The notes under the pieces: model-generated
What the model was told of the DNA's origin: nothing
The model's database searches: none
The model's input: the letters and a program-made list of their open reading frames with translations, nothing else
Program-made: the position numbers and the translations under genes
Assembly: GCA_009599575.1 (NCBI GenBank)
Contig: VWND01000015.1
Coordinates: 62,001-126,000, forward strand
From: Blumeriella jaapii
Lineage: Eukaryota > Ascomycota > Leotiomycetes > Helotiales > Drepanopezizaceae
DNA: 64,000 nucleotides
Direction: 5' to 3'
Shown: piece by piece, positions 35,622-47,434 of the stretch
Layout of the letters: each line of letters opens with the position of its first letter
Position numbering within the stretch: the first letter of the stretch is position 1

Positions 35622-37313
35622 TCACAACAGGTTCAGTAATTTCCCCCAGACGGTGGTAGGGCCCTTGACACTCCACGACCCGTCGTCGTCCTTCAACACG
35701 TCCGAATCAAGATCGGCCTCCAAGCTCCTCACGTATTTCGTCTTCGCGATGAGCTTGTGGCCCGCGTACATGACCACGAACAAGATGAGGCTGATGTACG
35801 ACGCGAAGAACTCCGACGCGTTCCACGGGAGGAAGGAAGTGAAGCCTTGCGTGAGGACGATCAGGACGATGAAGAAGAGTCCATACCAGGCAAAGTACGG
35901 CTCCCAGAATGCCGTATACGGGAGGTTGGCGCGGTCGATGTTGCGGGCCGCCAGCGCGCGCATGAACGCAATATGGCACACGTTGATGCAAGCCCAGGTG
36001 ATGAAGCCAGCAACGGCAGTGATGTTCAGGAACCAGTCGAACACCGTCGTGCCACCATGCGACAGGTTGAGGAAGGCGAGGAAGCCGACGGCGGACGTGG
36101 CAAGGACGGCGGCCCAGGGAACGCCCGACTTGGTCGTTCGCGTGAGGAAGGCTGGGGCACAGCGGTCCTCGGCGAGACCGACGAGGATACGGCTTCCGGA
36201 ATAGACGTTGGAGTTGGCGGCCGAGATGACGACGAAGAGGAGGACGCCGTTGATGATCCCCGGGAGCACTTTGACGCCCGCGAGCTTGGTGGCGATGACA
36301 AAAGGCGACGCCGCCGCCGTCGTGGCTCCGCTGGAGTTCAACAGATCCTTGTTGGTGTAAGGTATCACGAGACCGATGCAGAAGATCGTCACCACAAAAA
36401 AGAACAGGATACGGTAGAACGTCTTCTTGATGGCGGCAGGGACGTTCTTGCGAGGGTTCTCCGTCTCCCCAGCGGCGATACCAACTAATTCGGTTCCCTG
36501 GTAGGAGAAGCCGGCCTGGATTAGAACTGCCCAGAACCCCACGAATTTGCCCAGGGAACCTTCGACGAGGTAAGAAGCAAAGGCGCCGGGATCCTTCCAA
36601 TACGCGAAACCGATGACTCCTTGCTTGCCAGCTCCAGCAGCGACGCAAATGGCGAAGATGATGAAGCCCAAGACGGTAGCGACCTTGACCGTGGACAACC
36701 AGAACTCGAACTCGCCGTAAAAGCTGACCGGCAGCATGTTAACGATCGTGATGAAGACCCAGAAAGTGCTGATGAAAATGGCGATCGACAAATGCGGTGC
36801 CCAGTAGTTGATGATGAGGCCGGTTGCCGTGAGCTCCAGGGCATACGTCACAGACCACGAAAACCAATAGATCCACCCCATTGCGAAGCCCAGTGACGGG
36901 TCAACAAAGCGTGTGGCGTACGCTGTGAAGGCTCCAGAGATCGGCATGTATGTTGCCATCTCGCCCAGCGAAGTCATCACGCTGTAGACGAGGGTGCCTA
37001 CAAACGCGTAGGCAACGAGAGCTCCTGCTGGCCCCGATTTCGCGATAGCACCGCCAGATGAGATGAACAGTCCTGTTCCAATCGTTCCACCTGTGCAAGG
37101 TCAGCAGGAAACGGAATCGAGATGAGGGAAAGCCCTCTTACCAATAGCAATCATTTGCAGATGTCTGCTCTTGAGCTGCCTCTTCAGCCCATCCTTGCCA
37201 CAGGTGGGCGGAACAGCCTGGCTTTCTGCATCGCCAGACCCGTCACTGATGGGTAGCGACTTTGTTGGGGTCCGTCGGCCCTCCTTCAGTTCTTTGATCT
37301 CTAAATCAGACAT
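35622..37313 (-). CDS. Amino-acid permease (APC superfamily, YAT family)
   Basis: Plasma-membrane amino acid/H+ symporter. Exon 1 is 37313-37142 and exon 2 is 37090-35622 (phase 1 intron of 51 bp), giving 546 residues. The cytosolic N-terminus (about 50 residues) leads into the family hallmark HLQMIAIGGTIGTGLF, split by the intron, in the first membrane segment. About 12 hydrophobic segments follow. Further YAT marks: SLGEMATYMPISGAF, YWFSWSVTYALELTA, GTELVGIAAGETENPRKNVP and SANSNVYSGSR. The substrate cannot be told from sequence. The start was chosen because MSDLEIKEL is the first ATG in frame with a hydrophilic tail typical of the family. Upstream lies a pair of interleaved inverted repeats that could be regulatory. 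Confidence 0.93.
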
Positions 37314-40300
37314 GCTGAAGTCTATCGAAAAGGAGACGGTAAGAGGGAGAAAGATAGCAGGTTGGTCGCCCCCCAAGATCAATATATACGATGCGCAAGA
37401 AAGGAAAATTGCACATCTGTGGGATCAATGCCCCCACGTTCCTACGACCACTTGTTCCAATTTGGTTAATCCGACACCCTGATTAAACCAGTTGGTGCCA
37501 ATTAGCCAGTTTAATCAGAGCACCAAATTAGTGCCAACTAGGAACGCTTGCATATTGGGCTGGGAATGCGAGTGAAAATACTCTTGATCGACTGAAGTCG
37601 CACGTGAACCTCTGAGGAGAACGAAAGCGACACGAGCCAACAAAATCCACGAGAAACAAGTAAAGATGCAATTCCACTACCTGTACGGCAAGAGTCCAAG
37701 AAGGCTGCTGGAAATCTCCCGGTCCCAGCAGCAAGCTAGCCAGAATTTCTCATCATGACGCGCATATATTTTTCGTATCTATGCACTTGCACCTTTACCT
37801 CTCTCGCACGTTGAACTTCGCAAGAGACCGCATCCGCCGCCGAGTTCCGCCGTCTGCTTGATCCGTCGTCTTTCCTGCTGATGGACAAACATAATGCGAG
37901 CAGCAGGACCCTTGTTCCCGACCCTGGCCCACGATCCCTGTCCAGGATCCTTTCGGTCCACGATATTCTGGACATTTGACGTTATCGAAGGATTTGGGAA
38001 CGCGGCCATACCCGCCGAGATGGGAAGGCCGGAGGAGTTGGTGACAGCCAGGAGCGCCGAGGACGGCGAGAATCGGAACGGCGCGCGTTGGGAGGATGCA
38101 ATTGAGACGCCTTTGCGAGCGCATTCGAAAGGCGATTTTCGAAGGAGCTTCCTGTGCCAAATTAAACCCTTGGCGGACGAATACGGGCAAGCTTTTCCAA
38201 TCATGTTAATCATAACTTTGTATTCTGTCAACCTGCCAATCTGAAGGTGACTCTGCGGGAACTCTCCCCTATGTACTCCGCGCACATCAAACAAGACAAA
38301 TTGGCCGCAGCAGGCGCTGTCGTCGTGCGGCTAGTCGTGTGTTGGGGCTTGCGTGTTGATTTTCGATTTGTGCTGCAATTCCACCTGCGATACTGGGGAC
38401 GCCATGGCGCAAGAGAAAGGTTCTGGCGTTCTCGCCGTAGCAGCAGATAAGCCGGAGTCTCTGAGGGCGTGGTGTTGTGGTGATGTGGTGTCGTCAAGAT
38501 TAAGTTGAGTGCCAAGCCAGGCTGGGATTTTGGGCTGCAAGTCATCGATACGCCACGGCTTATTCAGACCAGGTGTCGGGTCGATATCGAAAACCTTGAT
38601 GTTTTATGTGATAAGACTTCTCGAAGATCAGTTGACTTGAACCTTGTCTGCTGATCGATATCGGATCCGTATACGAAAACCCGATCATGAACCGCGAGGC
38701 CTAGACCCAGACGTCGCCGCATGTATCATAATTAATTATCCTCCGGCTCCCCGAAACCTTCGCTCCTATCCTCCTCGGTGGGAGGCACGAAAGATCCGCA
38801 AGACCACCGGCGACGAACAATGCCTTGCTGTAACAGACCTACAAGCTTCCTTTATTTCACGCCTTGAGACGAACTTCCGACGAGCTTTGGCTATGATCAC
38901 TAAAGACTAGATTGTTATCATTCTTGGAAAAGTCTGACTATTGTGTACATGTGGATTTTTGCAAGGATTCGGATTTCTTTTTCGCCAATACAAACCACTT
39001 TAGACGTGGCTTAGTTCGTTCAGAACATTGTTCGCTGCCATCGCCGTCGGCTTTCCACCCAACTCGGCGCTTGCTCTACTGTATGCCTGATACCACCAGA
39101 AAACGGCGTTACAATGGCAGCAGGACCACAGTGAGATGGGAGAGTTATATCCAGAACACAAGATGATACCCGCGATACCCGTAGCGTTACATTCACAATC
39201 GCCATGTTCTGGCTCGGGGGGACGTACTACGCCCAGATCAGCCCGGGGCCTAACCTCAGCTTGGTCGCTCTCTTCGGGTTCTCTTGCACGGGGTTTTGTG
39301 GAAACCTCTTGAAGTGCATGGGATATGCGCTGGTTCAGCACTTGCCACCATATGTTTTGCCCGTTTTCTGTCTTCTGGGGGTCTGAAAGTGGTGTCCAGG
39401 CTGAAGTGGAGCAACACGAGTACGCACTGGTCCTGCATATCGCTGTGCTGTCTTGCAACTGCCCTTGTGCCTGTACCATTCACTTTTTCCAAATGGGACA
39501 ACGAGGTGCGGCGTCTCAGTCGTTTTTCCAATCACAACATGTCGCCCGACGGTGCTCTGAATGCTTCTGAAGAGGAGACAGAACCTGTATGGCTGAAATG
39601 GAAGCTGTAGCCGCAATGAATCCGCAATTTAAAACGCTGAAATGTCTTAAAGCACTTATCTGACAGTTTGCTGTAACTGCCCACGCCGTTGCGACCCTAA
39701 TTATCCTCTCATTTGTCAATCCGTCAACTCATTTGCCTCAACATTGTAAGCGCCTTTCCACAATTTGTGTCGACAACTATCACAGGAGCTTAAGAAAGCG
39801 GTCAGACGAGATTTCTAAGGTGGGAAAGGAGCGCAAGGTGTCGCACCTCAAGTCTGTCCATACCACCGTCCTGGAATGGACGATCTCGCAACCGCATGGA
39901 AGCTGCGAGATACGTCTCCATATTTTCTCCAGCGCAGCAGGCCTACATGAATACATACTCCAGAAGCCAGGTTCAAATTCGAGACCACATCTATTTCTCC
40001 AGCACAGTGGAATCACCAGATTCCAGATTGTAGGAACAGCATCAACGTCGTAGAACCCGGACCTACAAGCTCCATCCAAGTTGAGCCGGAAGTCTAAGTG
40101 TTGAATCAATTGTGTAGCTGGGTGTCTTTGGCATTGGGCGCACACTGATAGGATAGGGGTTATTAGCAACTGCTTAAACCATTCGGGCTTCACTGAAAGA
40201 CGAGACGGGTCACAAGTCGTGCGCTAACATGGCTTACCTAGCAGAGGGAAAGTGCGTGGCATCCTAGAAGCCAAAGGATTCACGCTCGGCCTGTTTTGTT

Positions 40301-40414
40301 CTGCTATTTGCGCTAGGTAATTCCACAAGCTAGTTGCGATGTCAGTCTCGGTGATCTAGGTAGTTATACCCATGTCCCTTGAGGGAATAGAGAACAAATG
40401 GATGGACTGACTGA
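37314..40414. other. Gene-poor spacer
   Basis: Apart from the inverted-repeat block, no feature is recognised. Several frames of 90-160 codons overlap on both strands (for example 39000-39479 and 39780-40193, both minus) but none shows a family motif or splice pattern. Confidence 0.5.
37479..37526. promoter_or_regulatory. Interleaved inverted repeats upstream of the permease
   Basis: CTGATTAAAC (37479-37488) pairs perfectly with GTTTAATCAG (37509-37518), and TTGGTGC (37492-37498) with GCACCAA (37520-37526). The two pairs interlock, so only one stem can form at a time. The block lies about 170-215 bp upstream of the permease start codon. It could be a factor-binding site or a remnant of a small mobile element. 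Confidence 0.45.
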
Positions 40415-41131
40415 CTATGGCTCATAGAAAACCTCCACGTTCGAGAGAAAGCTGATCATGGCAGCTCGATCCTGCATAAACCGCCGTAGCGCAGCATGCG
40501 GAGACTCGTTTGCGTGCTCCAGAGGCACGGAAATTTCCATAGGGATCTTGAGAACGAACAACGGCATCAGGTTTTGCAATGTTCTTTCCCTAGCGCCGCA
40601 CGCAACAATGAGCTGGATTTTGACGTCGCTAATAAGCCCTTGGCCACCGTGGGAGTACAGGTAGCTTGGCAATCTATCCGGCGGCTGGAGAATGGGATTA
40701 ATCGCGCGTGTCTGGCGATTACGGGCCATGGATGAAGTTCGCCTTCGACGCCGTGGGTGGATTCGTGCATGCGTTGATCGATCACCATTTGGTAGACTGG
40801 AAGATAGAGAAGCATTTGGTGGATGAGCAATTGATGGATGAGCAATTGGTGGATGAGCAATTGGTAGATGAGCGTTTGGTGGATGAGCGTTTGGTGGATG
40901 AGCATTTGGTGGATGAGCAATTGGTGGATGAGCAGTTGGTGGATGAGCATTTGGTGGATGAGCATAGCTCCAGGGGCCTATCATAAAAGACTGTGGATGT
41001 GTCCCAAATGGGGGCAATCCGAAAGTCGATTGGTCAATAATTTGAGGGGGTGGTCTTTCTTGGGGGATTGCATGCTCCATCCATTCTGGTATAGAAGATA
41101 AATGGGGATTGAAATGGTTACTGGAGGCCAT
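40415..41131 (-). CDS. Hypothetical protein with AHPPx pentapeptide repeats
   Basis: Intronless 238-residue frame. Residues 1-55 are polar, residues 56-105 consist of about ten tandem copies of A-H-P-P-(N/I/T), and then comes a basic Arg cluster (HPRRRRR). The final 90 residues look like an ordinary folded segment ([17 protein letters not shown] and [15 protein letters not shown]). The repeat is a 15 bp minisatellite at 40815-40970. The opposite strand of the minisatellite is also open (VDEQL-type repeat, 92 codons), so the repeat alone does not prove the strand. The non-repetitive C-terminus favours the minus strand. No family recognised. Confidence 0.45.
   Translation of the reverse strand: MASSNHFNPHLSSIPEWMEHAIPQERPPPQIIDQSTFGLPPFGTHPQSFMIGPWSYAHPPNAHPPTAHPPIAHPPNAHPPNAHPPNAHLPIAHPPIAHPSIAHPPNASLSSSLPNGDRSTHARIHPRRRRRTSSMARNRQTRAINPILQPPDRLPSYLYSHGGQGLISDVKIQLIVACGARERTLQNLMPLFVLKIPMEISVPLEHANESPHAALRRFMQDRAAMISFLSNVEVFYEP
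40815..40970. repeat. 15 bp minisatellite GGTGGATGAGCAATT
   Basis: About ten tandem 15 bp units with small substitutions (GAGCAATTG, GAGCATTTG and GAGCGTTTG). The unit length is a multiple of three and stays open in frame on both strands. Confidence 0.9.
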
Positions 41132-42392
41132 GCTCGAGGATGAAGGAAGGCGCGGTAGCGAGTGTAGCTAGTTGAATACAACAATGCTTAGGATAGCCGG
41201 CGACTGAGAGGAACCGATGGTTTTTTTTTTATCTAACGAGTGAAAATATAGCGAGCGTGATGTTGTGGATTATTCACCTACTTCGTTCCTCTTTGGAAAT
41301 GTCAGGTCATGAGAAATGTCTTGGGATATGAATTCAAAAGGCAAGTGCAACTCATTACTGGCTGAACGGCCAAGGACGATACTTATTGAATGAACTCTTT
41401 CCGGATCTTCTTTACAACGATGACTGCAGCTGCCACCCTAAATTTGATCATCGGCTTCGGCATGCTCTGGACGTGTGGAATCGTGTTGTTGGTGTACGGG
41501 ATCCTTTGGTCCCGGAGAGACGTGGCCGGGCGCGTCTTCTCATATATCACTGAAGACGGTCCCTCTCTTCAAGTCTTGTCTAAAGTTAGATTGTTGAGCA
41601 AGATACCTGCAGCCTCTTGTACATTACTGTACCTACGTAGAGCACAACTCGCCTCGCTTAAGAAAAACACGCGATGTTTACCCACCATCGTCACCAAAAC
41701 AACCAAAAAGATATCGTTTTGAACATGGGAAAGAGCGAAAAAATTGTGTTTTATTAAAATCCCACATTTAAATCATCTCTAGGGACACACTAAGAAGTAA
41801 CGACACATAGAGGTCGATAGGGCCCTGGTCCGAGGAACCCTGATCGAAACGCATTAGTTGAAGGTCGCCCAAATTCCAAGTTGTGAGGCAAGCACCCAAA
41901 AAATACAGCACGGTCATATCTCCAAACACCACAACCGCTTTCAATCCAGAAGGCGCAGATGGTATAGTGGTTACAATCTGTCAGGGCAAACTGGTGCGAG
42001 GGATCAACAACTAGAAACTTGGGGCAAGCGACAACAAACACGTATACGGATCAAAACGAAAACCCATTTCAAAGGCTTTTCTTCTCCCACTTCGGTGGGA
42101 GTTTGTTTTGCAATTTCTTGCTAAGAATTTTTTTGGGGTTTTTTGCGCTCTCTTCTTATTTGGTGCGTTTTTCTTTGGAAGGGGTGCATGTACGGGTAGC
42201 ACTGTATCGTCTCCCAAACACGCGAATAATAAGAGCTGCTTGATCCATGAAATGTCCTCGAATATGATCTCTATGTAGAGTCGAGGAAGAGCCACGAAGC
42301 GGACCTTGCTGTCACTTAAGTCGTCCACAACCAATTATCTGCAATCTAGCTATGGATGCATGCTATCTTTGTCAACAACACTCTCTCTGATC
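41132..42392. other. Spacer without supported genes
   Basis: A 110-codon plus-strand frame (41390-41722) begins with a hydrophobic helix (LNLIIGFGMLWTCGIVLLVYG) and could encode a tiny membrane protein, but nothing else supports it. A minus-strand frame at 41790-42041 is also open and unrecognised. Confidence 0.4.
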
Positions 42393-43042
42393 TCACTTGA
42401 TTGCCAAGAGCTCAACAGCCAGATTGCGAGTACCGTAGGCGGCTTTCAGGTTCTTGCCGAGTTTTGTAATTGCAATCGGAGTTGCTCCGCGTCCAATTCT
42501 TTCCAACATTCGTGAAAATTCATCCTGCAACTTCCCCTCAACCGAAACGGGACATCGTTGGGGAAATGTCCTCCCCCGAACTCTGTCGAATTGACAAAGC
42601 CTGCAGGGATAGGGTTCTCGGCGAAAGAGACTATTTTGATATCTGTGGAATTTGGATGCAAGATAACCACCTTGCCGTCGGTGTGGGTAACATTGACAAG
42701 CTTCTCGTTAATAAGGCAAGCTGTGACTCGAGTCAAGAACGTAACTTCGGCACGCTCCTGATTTGAAGAATCGTTATTTCCGGGGACGAGATCAAGCTCG
42801 TCCAATTCGCGTCGGTCGCCGATCTGATGTAGCAGGTACTTGAGGACGATTTGTCCGAGTCTGCAGTCTGGTAACGATGTCTGGCAACAGAGTCGTGTCA
42901 AAGAAAGAAGTAACTTTCTGGCTCCGTCACGAGTGTTGTGATAATCGTCCTTTGGTCTTCGCGGCAGTAAGGTTCGCCTAGAAGAGGTAGATCGCAAACA
43001 TGATTCCAGTCCAAGCAGTATACATTGGCTTTTGTTTTTCAC
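42393..43042 (-). pseudogene. Possible fragment of an IucA/IucC-type siderophore synthetase
   Basis: A 198-codon frame (43042-42446) contains ERAEVTFLTRVTACLINEKL and, later, ELDAEQLRLQLQNSA. These resemble the N-terminal region of NRPS-independent siderophore synthetases (a short helix with LLA-LVNE and a downstream ELxNSAxN motif). After QNSA the family pattern continues in the next frame (NLKAAYGTRNLAVELLAIK) to a stop at 42393, as if one A were missing from an A-run near 42455. Full enzymes have about 600 residues, and the Ser/His/Lys-containing catalytic half was not found, so this is at best a truncated relic. The family call rests on memory of weak motifs. Confidence 0.3.
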
Positions 43043-43770
43043 ATATCTCGATCATGGTGCTGTATTGGCATTTTGAACTCCTTTCTTATTGGTAATGTAG
43101 TCCCACGGCTGACCAAGATGGGAGATGCCATCTAGGAGAATCTACATTGCCGCAAGAGTAGCACAGTGCGGTTGTTGTCTGTGGTGCAACTTTGTAATCG
43201 GCCTATGTTCGAGGCTCGATGTAATTTACGACGTCCTACTGTAAGTGGCCAGAGACATCCATTACGTTTCAATTTATTGTCGCGCATCGTAGGATCTTTG
43301 ACCGGCGCTCAAATCTGTACTACTTTCAACAAGCTGAATTACGACCACTTTGTACTTCTAAGCCTAGGAAGATGCTGTTGGCGTAGTATCTATGGGGCTG
43401 GACGGGTACACACTCTCTTCTTCTCGCTTCTGATCTCAGGAGCTTCAATTAAATCACGTGAAACCAAAGTTTTTGTTTACATTTAGAGTTTCGAGTCCAA
43501 AATAGTAACTGCTTGGTTTTGCAATAAGGGAATATACTTCAATATCCAATCAGCAACTCTATGACTTCGCACAGTTTTGCGAAAAGATGTAGCTGTTCTC
43601 ATCAGGTGGTATGCAAGGCTACATCTGCCAAGACTCTTATCGTGTTGCCTCGTCGATGCATTCCGAGGTCGACATCGTACCGAGTCATACAGGGCTCCCA
43701 GAGCTCTCAGAGCTGTCCTTGTTCTTTCCCCAGAAACTTCAACTGAGAATCGACACCTCCAGGTTTCAAG
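43043..43770. other. Spacer and probable leader of the aminopeptidase gene
   Basis: No gene found. The segment 43650-43770 is CT-rich and likely 5' UTR of the downstream gene. Confidence 0.5.
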
Positions 43771-45413
43771 ATGGCTCGTTTTCTTTCTACGATCGCGCTG
43801 TCTGCACTCGCCAGTGCCTCTGGGATCCAGCAACCCCTCCAAGATGCTTCCTCCCAAGCCCCGCTTGCTTTAACCAGCCCACCCCTCGTCAACACCGAAG
43901 CTCTTCAAGCCGATATCAAGCGCAAGAACCTTCTCCAACGTGCGGAGAAACTGTTTGAGATCGCACAGCTAGGAAAGAAGGAGTATAACCACCCGACTCG
44001 GGTGATTGGCAGCGATGGTACGATTCCAAGCTCCAAAGATTCCCTCTACACCCGGCTCTTACAGCTCGCCCGCTAAAGATACGTCGTACAGGCCACCTAG
44101 GAACGCTCGAATACATCTACAATACCATTGCGGACCTCGGAGATTACTACACGATCTCCAACCAGACCTTCAACGCCGTCGTAGGCAATGTCTTCGAGTA
44201 TCGCCTTGTGCTAGGTGACAAGCAGCCAGAGTCCACACTGGCCATGTCTCTGACTCCGTCCACACCCAAGAAGAACGCTGTTTTCGGTCCACTACTGCTA
44301 GTCAAGAATCACGGTTGCGAGGCTTCCGATTACCCTACCCACACCCCCAAGAAATGGATCGCGTTCGTTGAGCGCGGGATCTGCTCATTCGGCGACAAGT
44401 CTTCCGCTGCTGGGAAAGCTGGAGCTTCAGCGGCGGTTGTGTATAACAACGAGAAGGGGAGCTTGTCCGGGACGCTAGGGAAGCCCGATGAACATCACAT
44501 TGCGACCTTTGGCATCTCGAAGGAAGATGCACAGGCGTACCTCAGAGCGTTGAAGCATGGCAAGACCGTCGACTCTTCGGCCTACATCGATGCTATAGTA
44601 CGCTACACCGCGACAGATAACATTATCGCACAGACAGTAGGCGGAGACCAGGATAATTGCGTGATGCTCGGTGGGCACAGTGATAGTGTCGCGGAAGGTC
44701 CCGGTATCAACGATGATGGTTCCGGCTCTCTTTCGCTCTTGGAGATCGCTACGCACCTGACCAAGTACCGCGTCAACAACTGTGTGCGCTTTGCCTGGTG
44801 GGCGGGTGAAGAGGAAGGTCTCTTGGGATCGGACTACTACGTTTCCCAACTCTCGGAGTCGGAGAACATGAAGATCCGCCTGTTCATGGACTACGACATG
44901 ATGGCTTCCCCCAACTATGCCTACCAGGTATACAATGCTACGAATGCGCTGAATCCTGTGGGGTCGGAGGAGCTCCGTGATTTGTACACCGATTGGTATG
45001 CTGCTCACGGCTTGAACTATACGTACATCCCGTTTGACGGCAGAAGTGATTATGATGCGTTTATCAAGAACGGGATTCCCGGCGGTGGCATCGCGACTGG
45101 CGCAGAAGGCGTGAAGACGAAAGAGGAGGAAGCGCAGTTTGGTGGCAAGGCTGGAGAGTGGTTCGACCCGTGTTACCACCAGCTCTGCGACACGATAGAC
45201 AACCTGGACCTCGAGGCTTGGGAGTTGAACACACAGGTTAGTTCTCCCTCCCAACTTTGCGATTGCGGCTCCCGGCTGATTGTACCACAGCTGATTGCCC
45301 ATTCGGTGGCCACCTACGCTGTCTCACTTGAAGGCTTCCCTCAGAGAAAGGGCATCAAGGGCGCCACACTCGATGGACCAAACAAGTATCACGGACCGAA
45401 GCTGGTCGTGTAG
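43771..45413 (+). CDS. Secreted M28 aminopeptidase with PA domain
   Basis: Zinc aminopeptidase of the Lap2/aminopeptidase Y type, which releases N-terminal residues from peptides outside the cell or in the vacuole. Exons 43771-44017, 44092-45236 and 45291-45413 give 504 residues. The second intron (54 bp) is open in frame, but its removal restores the conserved NTQLIAHSVATYA. Residues 1-17 are a signal peptide (MARFLSTIALSALASASG). A PA domain occupies about 125-245 (WIAFVERGICSFGDKSSAAG). The M28 catalytic part follows: GGHSDSV (metal His near 278), GINDDGSG (bridging Asp near 290), EEEGLLGS (catalytic Glu and metal Glu near 322-324), MDYDMM, and HQLCDT with the last His. All key residues are present. 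N-glycosylation sites such as NYT and NAT are visible. The gene stands alone. Confidence 0.95.
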
Positions 45414-47434
45414 GTTCAAGCTGCTATGTCTCGAGCAACCTGCTAGATGTCACAACGTAACACCATGTGTCAGTAGCGTATCTATAGTATAATCTTAATA
45501 CTGCAACTTGCGCTCCCTACTCGGATGCCGTTTGTTTCCCAACATCCGCACCAGGCGGTCTCCACCTGCACAGTATGTCTCGAGGTGACATGCCGGTTTT
45601 CTGTACAAGTGCCGGACCCGGACGTCGTGATGATCATGCTCGTGGACCTGGTGCCTTGGTGCTGCGGTCCCTCCACGCGATTCCTCCCTCCTCGCTGAAA
45701 CAACATTCGACCTGGGAGCATCCAGCGGAAGTCGGGGTTTGGGTCAGGCGTGCCGGGTTGGCTGGCTCCCTACGAGAGGACGCGAAGATCTCCGCGTGCC
45801 GGCAGCTTCGCTTGTTTCACGGGAGTCAACAAAACCCACCAGGGTCCCGTCAAGCCGGGGCCAGATGGCGACAAGGTCTGTACAGTACAGTACTGTAAGT
45901 ACCTTATGTATGTACATGGGTATGCAACGCACAGTACAGTACTGAACTGTATGTACATACAGTCCTGCTGTTCTCGGTTCGCCCAGCGAGTTCATTCATC
46001 AAGTGCGATAATGGCAGACTCGAGAAGCGCTGTCGGCATCTGGGACGCACAGGACGAACAGAGTCACGCGAGACCAGGCCTTCACCCTGTGCGGCTCATT
46101 TCCAGCGGCCAGGGCGAGTCCTGTCGTCGCGAAGGTGCGCCTACCGTACATATCGTACAGTACATACAGTCAGTCCCCACGCAAAAAGGGGGTTCACAGG
46201 GCCCCGGCCGTTGGCTGGCCCGTCCATCAGCGTTCGGATATCGGCGACACAGCGCTCCCGCCGTGGTAATCTAGTCCGTCCTGCAATCAATGGGGCCGGG
46301 CCCAGGAGCTCCCCAGCATTGGTGGCCATAATTAGCGCGGCCCATCAGATGGCGGGCCATCGTCAGCTTCGGATCATCATCCACAACCCATGGATCAATC
46401 AATCCATCCATCCACGGGCCATGGAGGATAGATAGATCGCAAGATCAGCAGCGGTGTTCTTCGTCGGGCATGTGCGTGGCTGGGCTTGGAAGAGGCGGCC
46501 CTGGCTACGGTATTTCGGTACCGCACAGTCAGGACTGTACAGTGCTGTACGGTTCCGAGTCCCAGAGTATGCTGAACCGCATCGAAAACTGTACATACTG
46601 TCATACTGTAAACAGTACATACATACAGTACATGCTGTACCTCACAGTCAGTCAGTGTTGCGTCCCGCCGCCGGACGAGAGTTCGATCGGGGTCCCGTGC
46701 GTCCAAGCACCTTAAGCACGGTAATTCATGCCATAAATGCACCGTACGGTAATTACTGGACTGTAAGTGCAGTACCGTACGGTTACAGTAGTACCGTGCT
46801 GTTACAGTAGCACTGTACTGTTACAGTAGTACCGTACATGCTGTACATACTGTGCTGTAATTATACTTACAGTACCTACAACATGCATGCGCACGCTATT
46901 TTAAAACCAAACACCTCATTTACGAGTTTACGAGTTTACGAGCCCTCCACTCCACTCCACTCTGCTCGCCTCGACTCCACTCCCCTCGACCTTCCTTACC
47001 TCACTCACGGTACTGCACTGCACTGTGCTCTACTCAACTCTACTCTACTCTGCTCTACTCTACTCTACTCTTCTCTTCTCTACTCTACTCTGCTCTACTC
47101 CACTCTGCTCTACGCTGCTCTCCTCTGCTCTGCTCTCCTCTCCTCTCCCTTTCTCCCGGCCACTCGACATGCCGATATCCTCGACGTGAAAGCTGCATCG
47201 CCGTCATTTCTCGCCATCCTCATCGCCATCGCCAGCACCAGCACCCGCACCCGCACCACAGAGGCCCGAGTCAGCGAGCGAAGCAAAGAATCGACCACCG
47301 CCCACATCGCTTGCTTGCTCCATTGCACGCCGCCCCCTCCTCCTCGCCTCTTCGCCCCGACGACCGCACCCCCCGACGACCGGCACCCCAAGCATTCCTC
47401 CCATCAGGTGGTGACACCTCCCACAGTCTCTCGG
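45414..47434. promoter_or_regulatory. Intergenic and long PIP5K leader with GTACAGTAC clusters
   Basis: TACAGTACAGTACTG-type elements lie at 45885-45960, 46140-46170 and very densely at 46525-46875. A pyrimidine-rich (CTCTA/CTCTG)n tract at 47025-47150 follows, probably in the 5' UTR. A frame upstream of 47435 is open, but its composition is repeat-derived and it is not accepted as coding. Confidence 0.45.
47025..47150. repeat. (CTCTA/CTCTG)n pentanucleotide tract
   Basis: About 25 imperfect pentamers of CTCTA, CTCTG and CTCTT, pyrimidine-rich throughout, upstream of the PIP5K start. Confidence 0.9.

Noticed and set aside
41955..42015. tRNA-like start GGCGCAGATGGTATAGTGGTTA
   Set aside because: The A-box-like part is good, but no T-arm with GGTTCGA-type B box and no closing acceptor stem follow at the right distance.
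46838..47434. Open frame upstream of the PIP5K start
   Set aside because: Reads through GTACAGTAC and CTCTA repeats; not protein-like, so treated as leader.
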